DNA from: Helicobacter pylori Shi112
GTDB taxonomy: Bacteria > Campylobacterota > Campylobacteria > Campylobacterales > Helicobacteraceae
Length of the DNA: 64,000 nt
Reading direction: 5' to 3'
NCBI RefSeq assembly: GCF_000277405.1
Contig: NC_017741.1
Span: forward strand, 620,001 to 684,000
In this document: positions 59,087-64,000 of the stretch, in pieces
Position numbering within the stretch: position 1 is the first letter of the stretch
Layout of the letters: the number at the start of each line of letters is the position of its first letter
The notes under the pieces: model-generated
The model's input: only the letters and a program-made list of their open reading frames with translations
Database searches by the model: none
What the model was told of the DNA's origin: nothing
Made by a program: the position numbers and the translations under genes

Positions 59087-59154
59087 AAAGGGGCTAGTTT
59101 TAAGTCATTTTGCATTACAATACTCCTAAATGAGTTTTAAGGATTACAATCAAT

Positions 59155-60852
59155 ATGCAAGTTTTAGCGTTAAAATACCGCCCCAAACATTTTAGCGAGC
59201 TAGTCGGTCAAGAGAGCATGGCTAAAACGCTTTCTTTAGCCCTAGACAACCAGCGTTTGGCTAACGCTTATTTATTCAGCGGGTTAAGAGGTTCAGGCAA
59301 AACCAGCTCTTCTAGGATTTTCGCTAGGGCTTTAATGTGTGAAAAAGGGCCAAAAGCCGTGCCTTGCGATACTTGCACCCAATGCCAGAGCGCTTTAAAC
59401 AACCACCATATAGATATTATAGAAATGGACGGAGCGTCTAATAGGGGGATTGATGATGTCCGTAATCTCATAGAGCAAACGCGCTACAAACCAAGCTTTG
59501 GGCGTTATAAAATCTTTATCATTGATGAAGTGCATATGTTCACCACCGAAGCGTTTAACGCGCTTTTAAAGACTTTAGAAGAGCCTCCTAGCCATGTGAA
59601 ATTCCTTTTAGCGACAACGGACGCCTTGAAATTGCCCGCTACCATACTCAGCCGCACCCAGCATTTCCGGTTTAAAAAAATCCCTGAAAATTCCGTTATT
59701 TCTCATTTAAAAACCATTTTAGAAAAAGAACAAGTGAGCTATGAAACAAGCGCGTTAGAAAAACTGGCTCACAGCGGGCAAGGGAGCTTGAGGGATACGA
59801 TCACTCTTTTAGAGCAAGCCATCAATTATTGCGATAACGCTATCACAGAAAGCAAAGTGGCTGAAATGTTAGGAGCGATTGATCGAAGCGTTTTAGAAGA
59901 TTTTTTTCAAAGCCTAATCAACCAAGATGAAGCGCGATTGCAAGAGCGTTATGCCATTTTAGAAAATTATGAAACCGAGAGCGTTTTAGAAGAAATGATG
60001 CTTTTTTTGAAAGCGAAATTATTAAGCCCTGATGCTTATTCCATCCTTTTGATAGAGCGCTTTTTTAAAATCATCATGAGCGGTTTGAGCCTTTTAAAAG
60101 AAGGAGCTAATGCCAGTTTTGTGCTGTTGTTATTGAAAATGAAATTCAAAGAAGCTTTGAAACTCAAAGCCCTAGACGATGCGATTTTGGAATTAGAGCA
60201 AAGTAAAGAAAGCGTTTTAAAACCCTTAAACCAAAACGCTAACGCCTTTAAACAAGAACCCAAAAACGCAGAGAAAATAGAAAAGCCAGAAAAAAGAGAA
60301 AACACAGAAACCCCACAAACTCCCATGCTTTCAGCCAAAGATCGCATTTTTCACAACCTTTTCAAACAAGTTCAAACATTGGTTTATGAGCGCAATTACG
60401 AATTAGGGGCGGTGTTTGAAAAAAATATCCGTTTCATTGATTTTGACAGCCAGACTAAAACCTTGACTTGGGAGTCTTTAGCTACCCATAAAGATAAAGA
60501 GCTTTTAAGAGAGCGTTTTAAAATCGTGAAAAGCATCGTTGATGGGGTTTTTGGCAAGGGCGAAACTATCAAAATCGCTTTAAAAAATTATTCAGAAAAT
60601 AAAAGCGCTTTAGAAGTGGTTAAAGGGTTTAAATTCCCTTATTTAAAGCCCAAACCAACCACCGAAACGACGGCTGAAATGAAAGAAAAAGAAACTAAAG
60701 AAAAAGAGATTAAAGAAAACGACACTAAAGAAGTTCAAGAAACCCAACCAAAAGAAACCCCTACAGCCTTGCAAGAATTCATGGCTAACCATTCCGATCT
60801 CATTGAAGAGATTAGGAGCGAGTTTGAAATCAAAAGCGTGGAATTGTTATGA
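59155..60852 (+). CDS. dnaX: DNA polymerase III subunits gamma/tau
   Basis: 565-residue clamp-loader ATPase. FSGLRGSGKTSSSR (Walker A), zinc module with four cysteines (CEKGPKAVPCDTCTQC), IIDEVHMF (Walker B), LLKTLEEPP, and SRT sensor (LSRTQHF). After residue 370 a charged linker and the tau tail. A TACAAT box at 59115 and AAGGATT precede the ATG. The stop overlaps tsaE by 4 bases. Confidence 0.95.
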   Translation: MQVLALKYRPKHFSELVGQESMAKTLSLALDNQRLANAYLFSGLRGSGKTSSSRIFARALMCEKGPKAVPCDTCTQCQSALNNHHIDIIEMDGASNRGIDDVRNLIEQTRYKPSFGRYKIFIIDEVHMFTTEAFNALLKTLEEPPSHVKFLLATTDALKLPATILSRTQHFRFKKIPENSVISHLKTILEKEQVSYETSALEKLAHSGQGSLRDTITLLEQAINYCDNAITESKVAEMLGAIDRSVLEDFFQSLINQDEARLQERYAILENYETESVLEEMMLFLKAKLLSPDAYSILLIERFFKIIMSGLSLLKEGANASFVLLLLKMKFKEALKLKALDDAILELEQSKESVLKPLNQNANAFKQEPKNAEKIEKPEKRENTETPQTPMLSAKDRIFHNLFKQVQTLVYERNYELGAVFEKNIRFIDFDSQTKTLTWESLATHKDKELLRERFKIVKSIVDGVFGKGETIKIALKNYSENKSALEVVKGFKFPYLKPKPTTETTAEMKEKETKEKEIKENDTKEVQETQPKETPTALQEFMANHSDLIEEIRSEFEIKSVELL

Positions 60853-61250
60853 GAGCGCATTTAGACGAGTTAGACAAAGTGGCTGCTGCAATTTTAAAAG
60901 ATGATTTTAAGGGGGTGGTGCTTTTAAAAGGCGTTGTGGGGAGCGGTAAAACGACTTTGGTTCAAGCGTGCTTGAAACACTTGGGTTTAGACATTCAAGC
61001 GACTTCGCCCACCTTTAGCCTGATGCATGCTTATAGCGAGAGCGTGTTCCATTATGATTTTTACATGCGCGATTTGGAGGCTTGCTTGGAGCTTGGCATG
61101 TTAGAGTGCTTGTTGGAAAAGGGGATCCATTTTGTGGAATGGGGCGATGAAAAATTAGAAAAAATTTTAAAAAAATACGATTTAGCTATTAAGGTTGTGG
61201 AAATTAAAACCGAATTAACCAGCCGTTTTTATACAATAAAGATCGCTTAA
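60849..61250 (+). CDS. tsaE: tRNA t6A-synthesis ATPase TsaE
   Basis: 133 residues; Walker A GVVGSGKTTLVQ and SPTFSLMHAY, YHYDFYM-type motif (HYDFYMRDLE) and FVEWGDE. Needed with TsaB/C/D to make threonylcarbamoyl-A37. Its partner for the later cyclisation step, TcdA, is at 23.4 kb. Overlaps dnaX and lies 12 bp before lptB. Confidence 0.93.
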   Translation: MRAHLDELDKVAAAILKDDFKGVVLLKGVVGSGKTTLVQACLKHLGLDIQATSPTFSLMHAYSESVFHYDFYMRDLEACLELGMLECLLEKGIHFVEWGDEKLEKILKKYDLAIKVVEIKTELTSRFYTIKIA

Positions 61251-61262
61251 AGGGTCGCTTGA

Positions 61263-61985
61263 ATGGATATTTTAAAAGCAGAGCATTTAAACAAACAGAT
61301 TAAAAAAACCAAAATCGTTTCAGATGTTTCTTTAGAAGTGAAAAGCGGCGAAGTGGTGGGGCTTTTAGGGCCTAATGGGGCGGGTAAAACCACCACCTTT
61401 TATATGATATGCGGGCTTTTAGAGCCTAGTGGGGGGAGCGTTTATTTAAACGATGTGGATTTAGCTAAATACCCCTTACACAAGCGCTCTAACTTAGGCA
61501 TAGGCTACTTGCCCCAAGAATCTAGCATTTTTAAAGAATTGAGCGTGGAAGATAATCTAGCCCTAGCAGGGGAGAGCACTTTTAAAAACTCTAAAGAGAG
61601 CGAAGAAAAAATGGAAAGCTTGCTAGACGCTTTCAATATCCAAGCCATAAGAGAGCGCAAGGGCATGAGCTTGAGTGGGGGAGAAAGAAGGCGCGTAGAA
61701 ATCGCTAGGGCTTTAATGAAAAACCCTAAATTCGTGCTATTAGATGAGCCTTTTGCGGGCGTGGATCCGATTGCAGTGATTGACATTCAAAAAATCATTG
61801 AGAGTTTGATTGGATTAAACATCGGCGTGTTGATCACTGATCACAATGTGCGAGAGACTTTGAGCGTGTGCCACAGGGCGTATGTGATTAAAAGCGGCAC
61901 GCTTTTAGCGAGCGGGAACGCTAATGAAATTTATGAAAACGCTCTGGTGCGTAAGTATTATTTAGGGGAAAATTTTAAGGTATAG
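61263..61985 (+). CDS. lptB: LPS export ATPase LptB
   Basis: 240-residue ABC ATPase: [17 protein letters not shown]-loop [17 protein letters not shown], signature LSGGERRR, Walker [15 protein letters not shown]-loop [10 protein letters not shown]. The VEDN and [11 protein letters not shown] stretches are LptB-type. Drives LPS transport with LptFG. rpoN follows by 2 bp, the common lptB-rpoN order. Confidence 0.95.
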   Translation: MDILKAEHLNKQIKKTKIVSDVSLEVKSGEVVGLLGPNGAGKTTTFYMICGLLEPSGGSVYLNDVDLAKYPLHKRSNLGIGYLPQESSIFKELSVEDNLALAGESTFKNSKESEEKMESLLDAFNIQAIRERKGMSLSGGERRRVEIARALMKNPKFVLLDEPFAGVDPIAVIDIQKIIESLIGLNIGVLITDHNVRETLSVCHRAYVIKSGTLLASGNANEIYENALVRKYYLGENFKV

Positions 61986-61987
61986 AC

Positions 61988-63232
61988 ATGGCGGTTTTAC
62001 GCGCAAACCTTAGCCCTAAAAACAAATTAAACGCTACCTTAAAAGGGTGGCTCCCCATTTTACAAAGCGAGCTTGAAGACTTAGAAGAAGTGTTGAAGCA
62101 AAACGCCCTAGATAACCCCTTAATCAAAATTGAAAACAAACGCATCAAAAATTTTAGCGATCGTTTTAGCGCTAAAAGTAGCAGCGATCATTTAGAAAAT
62201 TTCGCAATCGCCTCTAAAAGCCTTTTTGAAACCTTAGAAGCTCAAATCATTCCCCCCCTCTTTCCTACTGAAACCTCTCAAAAAATCGCTATGGATATTA
62301 TCAACGGGCTAGATAGTGAAGGGTATTTTGAAGAAAACATTGAAGAAAGGGCTAGAATTTTAGGGGTAGAGAGCGAAGTTTATGAAAAAGTGCGCCAGCG
62401 TTTTAGTTGCCTTAATCCCGCTGGCATTGGCGCTAAAGATGTGAAAGAGAGCTTTTTATTCCAGTTAGAGGGTAGGGAATTAGACGATAATGAGCTTTAT
62501 GAAGAAGCGCGAAAAATCATTTTAAATTTAGAAAAACACCACGAATTTTCTAAAGATTTTTATTATGAAAAGGCTTTAAAGATTTTAAAATCCTTTAAAA
62601 ACCCCCCAGCCATTGAGTTTTTAGAAAAAGAAATAGAAGTCATTCCGGAGCTTTTTATTCTAGAAGTGGATAATGAAATCATCGTGCGTTTGAATGATGA
62701 GAGCTACCCGACGATCAGTTTAGAAGAGAATCGCTTTAAAGATAGCGCTTATTTAAAAGAAAAATTAAAAGAGGCTAAAGATTTGATTGATGCGTTGAAT
62801 TTGAGAAAAGCCACGATTTATAAAATCGGCCTCATGCTTTTAGAGTATCAATACGATTTTTTTAAGGGTAAGGAATTGCGCCCTTTAAAATTATTGGATT
62901 TAGCCAATGAGTTTAACCACTCTGTAAGCACGATTTCAAGGGCTATTTCTAATAAATATTTGGCATGCCAAAGGGGGGTTTTCCCTATTAAACATTTCTT
63001 TAGCACCGCCTTAGACAATAGCGAGACTTCAAACGCTGTGATCAAAGACTACCTTTTAGAATTGATCAAAAACGAAGACAAAAAAGAGCCTTTGAGCGAC
63101 GCTAAGATTTTAGAACTCATTGAAGAAAAATTCCATTTGAAAATGGTAAGAAGAACGATCACCAAATACCGCCAACTGCTCAACATCGCTTCTTCAAGCG
63201 AAAGGAAAAAGCTCTATTTGATGCGCGCTTGA
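61988..63232 (+). CDS. rpoN: RNA polymerase sigma-54
   Basis: 414 residues. Core-binding region (about 40-260), helix-turn-helix region ([18 protein letters not shown]) and the RpoN box [10 protein letters not shown] (ARRTVAKYRE in most bacteria). The N-terminal glutamine-rich region I is weak. It runs the middle flagellar genes of H. pylori with FlgR. Last gene before the hom locus. Confidence 0.94.
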   Translation: MAVLRANLSPKNKLNATLKGWLPILQSELEDLEEVLKQNALDNPLIKIENKRIKNFSDRFSAKSSSDHLENFAIASKSLFETLEAQIIPPLFPTETSQKIAMDIINGLDSEGYFEENIEERARILGVESEVYEKVRQRFSCLNPAGIGAKDVKESFLFQLEGRELDDNELYEEARKIILNLEKHHEFSKDFYYEKALKILKSFKNPPAIEFLEKEIEVIPELFILEVDNEIIVRLNDESYPTISLEENRFKDSAYLKEKLKEAKDLIDALNLRKATIYKIGLMLLEYQYDFFKGKELRPLKLLDLANEFNHSVSTISRAISNKYLACQRGVFPIKHFFSTALDNSETSNAVIKDYLLELIKNEDKKEPLSDAKILELIEEKFHLKMVRRTITKYRQLLNIASSSERKKLYLMRA

Positions 63233-63544
63233 AAATAACCAGTCAAGTTCTACTCAAATGGATCAGAAAAAATCCGTTTAAGCTATCTCCTAACATATAA
63301 AAAGAATGGTTTTAGAGAGGTGAGCGGATTGGTTGGGTAAAAAAGTTTTATCGTTTTGATGCATGGGGTTTCCTAAATTTAAAAATAACTAGAGATTAAC
63401 ATGTTTTTAATTTAATATTCATTAAGCGGTGGTTTTGTGGCTATTTCATTTTAATTTTGTTTTTCATTAAAACCCAACAACTAAAATCTTATTTTTATAA
63501 TAAAATACTTACTAATAACAAAATTCTAAACTCAAGGAAAAACC
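63233..63544. promoter_or_regulatory. Spacer with hom promoter
   Basis: 312 bases without a supported gene. TATAAT at 63496-63501 and AAGGA at 63536-63540 serve the hom gene. Reference strains have a few small ORFs near here (HP0713-HP0711 by memory); I see none. Confidence 0.55.
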
Positions 63545-64000
63545 ATGAAAAAAGCTCTCTTACTCTCTCTCTCTCTCTCTCTCTCGTTTTGGCTCCACGC
63601 TGAAAGGAATGGATTTTATTTGGGTTTAAATTTTGCAGAAGGAAGCTATATTCAAGGACAAGGTAGCATCGGCGAAAAAGCTTCAGCAGAAAACGCCTTA
63701 AATCAAGCGATCAATAACGCAAAAAATTCATTATTCCCCGAACAAAACACAAAAGCCATAAGAGATGCGCAAAACGCTTTAAATGAAGTGAAAGATTCAA
63801 AAAAAATCGCTAACCGATTCGCAGGAAATGGTGGATCGGGCGGTCTTTTTAATGAACTCAGCTTTGGGTATAAATATTTTTTGGGTAAAAAAAGGATTAT
63901 AGGGTTTAGGCACTCTCTTTTTTTCGGTTACCAACTTGGTGGCGTTGGTTCTGTTCCTGGTAGCGGTTTAATCGTTCTTTTACCCTATGGTTTCAATACG
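63545..64000 (+). CDS. Hom-family outer membrane protein (HomA/HomB), 5' part
   Basis: Frame open for 152 codons from ATG 63545 to the window edge. Signal peptide MKKALLLSLSLSLSFWLHAE is coded by a CT repeat and is in frame (ON). The mature start ERNGFYLGLNF and the stretches NALNQAINNAKNSLF, FAGNGGSGGLFNELSFGYKYFLGKKRI match HomA/HomB as I recall them. The segment that separates homA from homB lies further in the gene, so I cannot choose. Position after rpoN fits the HP0710 locus. Confidence 0.88.
   Translation, partial: MKKALLLSLSLSLSFWLHAERNGFYLGLNFAEGSYIQGQGSIGEKASAENALNQAINNAKNSLFPEQNTKAIRDAQNALNEVKDSKKIANRFAGNGGSGGLFNELSFGYKYFLGKKRIIGFRHSLFFGYQLGGVGSVPGSGLIVLLPYGFNT
63563..63584. repeat. 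(CT)11 dinucleotide repeat in the hom signal sequence
   Basis: Eleven CT units inside the signal-peptide coding region; each pair of units codes part of Leu-Ser alternation. A gain or loss of one unit shifts the frame. With 11 units the gene reads through. Confidence 0.95.

Overview
The window is a 64 kb piece of a Helicobacter pylori chromosome. It is AT-rich, and the proteins and their order match the stretch I know from the reference strains as roughly HP0779 (acnB) down to HP0710 (homA/homB). That numbering comes from memory, not from a search. Typical species markers are FabX, AmiA, the flaG-fliD-fliS block, Hop and Hom outer membrane proteins, the sigma-54 gene rpoN, and simple repeats (G12, T10, T13, (CT)11) next to surface or accessory genes.

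Layout. 1-10.3 kb: acnB (partial, minus), a MqnA-like menaquinone gene, pyrH, rpoZ, spoT, tyrS, fabX, amiA and a membrane protein. 10.3-13.1 kb: flhB and mobA (minus), moaA (plus). 13.1-15.9 kb: an accessory island with a G12 tract, two glycine-rich membrane-protein genes (the first cut by an in-frame TAG) and a CxxCxxCC protein. 15.9-33.4 kb: mostly minus-strand core genes: ftsY, a lipoprotein, rny and a formyl-THF cyclo-ligase (these two plus), MATE and Na+/H+ transporters, a nitrilase-family amidase, tcdA, the flaG/fliD/fliS/fliT operon, an EnvC-like factor with ftsX/ftsE, trmB, a fibronectin-III lipoprotein and rluD. 33.5-34.7 kb: a broken DUF697-type GTPase gene. 34.7-44.3 kb: rodA running into a tRNA-Met, prs, HIT, murF, hydrolase, ddl, pgpA, aminotransferase, phosphoribosyltransferase, rimO. 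44.3-49.1 kb: a second accessory island with two tandem dynamin-like GTPase genes, both disrupted, plus two intact genes. 49.1-64 kb: tilS, a dus gene, an OMP, a Hop-family OMP, dcuA, ansB, a structured intergenic region, two DUF1104-like secreted proteins, lysE-type exporter, dnaX, tsaE, lptB, rpoN and the start of a hom-family OMP.

How the genes relate. FtsE/FtsX and the EnvC-like protein, whose LytM domain looks catalytically dead, form the usual activator of a periplasmic amidase; AmiA at 8.2-9.5 kb is the obvious partner. The flagellar export gate (FlhB), the cap operon behind a FliA-type promoter, and RpoN all serve flagellar assembly. DcuA and AnsB lie back to back and fit asparagine/aspartate use with C4-dicarboxylate exchange.

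Most interesting content. Three accessory loci encode GTPases or glycine-zipper membrane proteins, sit between conserved genes, and each carries inactivating lesions. The locus at 44.4-47.6 kb is a paired dynamin-like GTPase locus of the LeoA/HP0731 type, which resembles the Eleos anti-phage architecture; it is inactivated by a nonsense codon, an internal deletion and several one-base shifts, most of them in short A or T runs. The 13.2-15.5 kb module is uncharacterised and lies behind a G12 tract whose length decides whether an upstream mini-ORF ends early or overlaps the next start codon. At the usual sabA locus there is instead a HopM/HopN-like gene behind a T10 promoter tract, and no OMP gene follows ansB where sabB usually lies.
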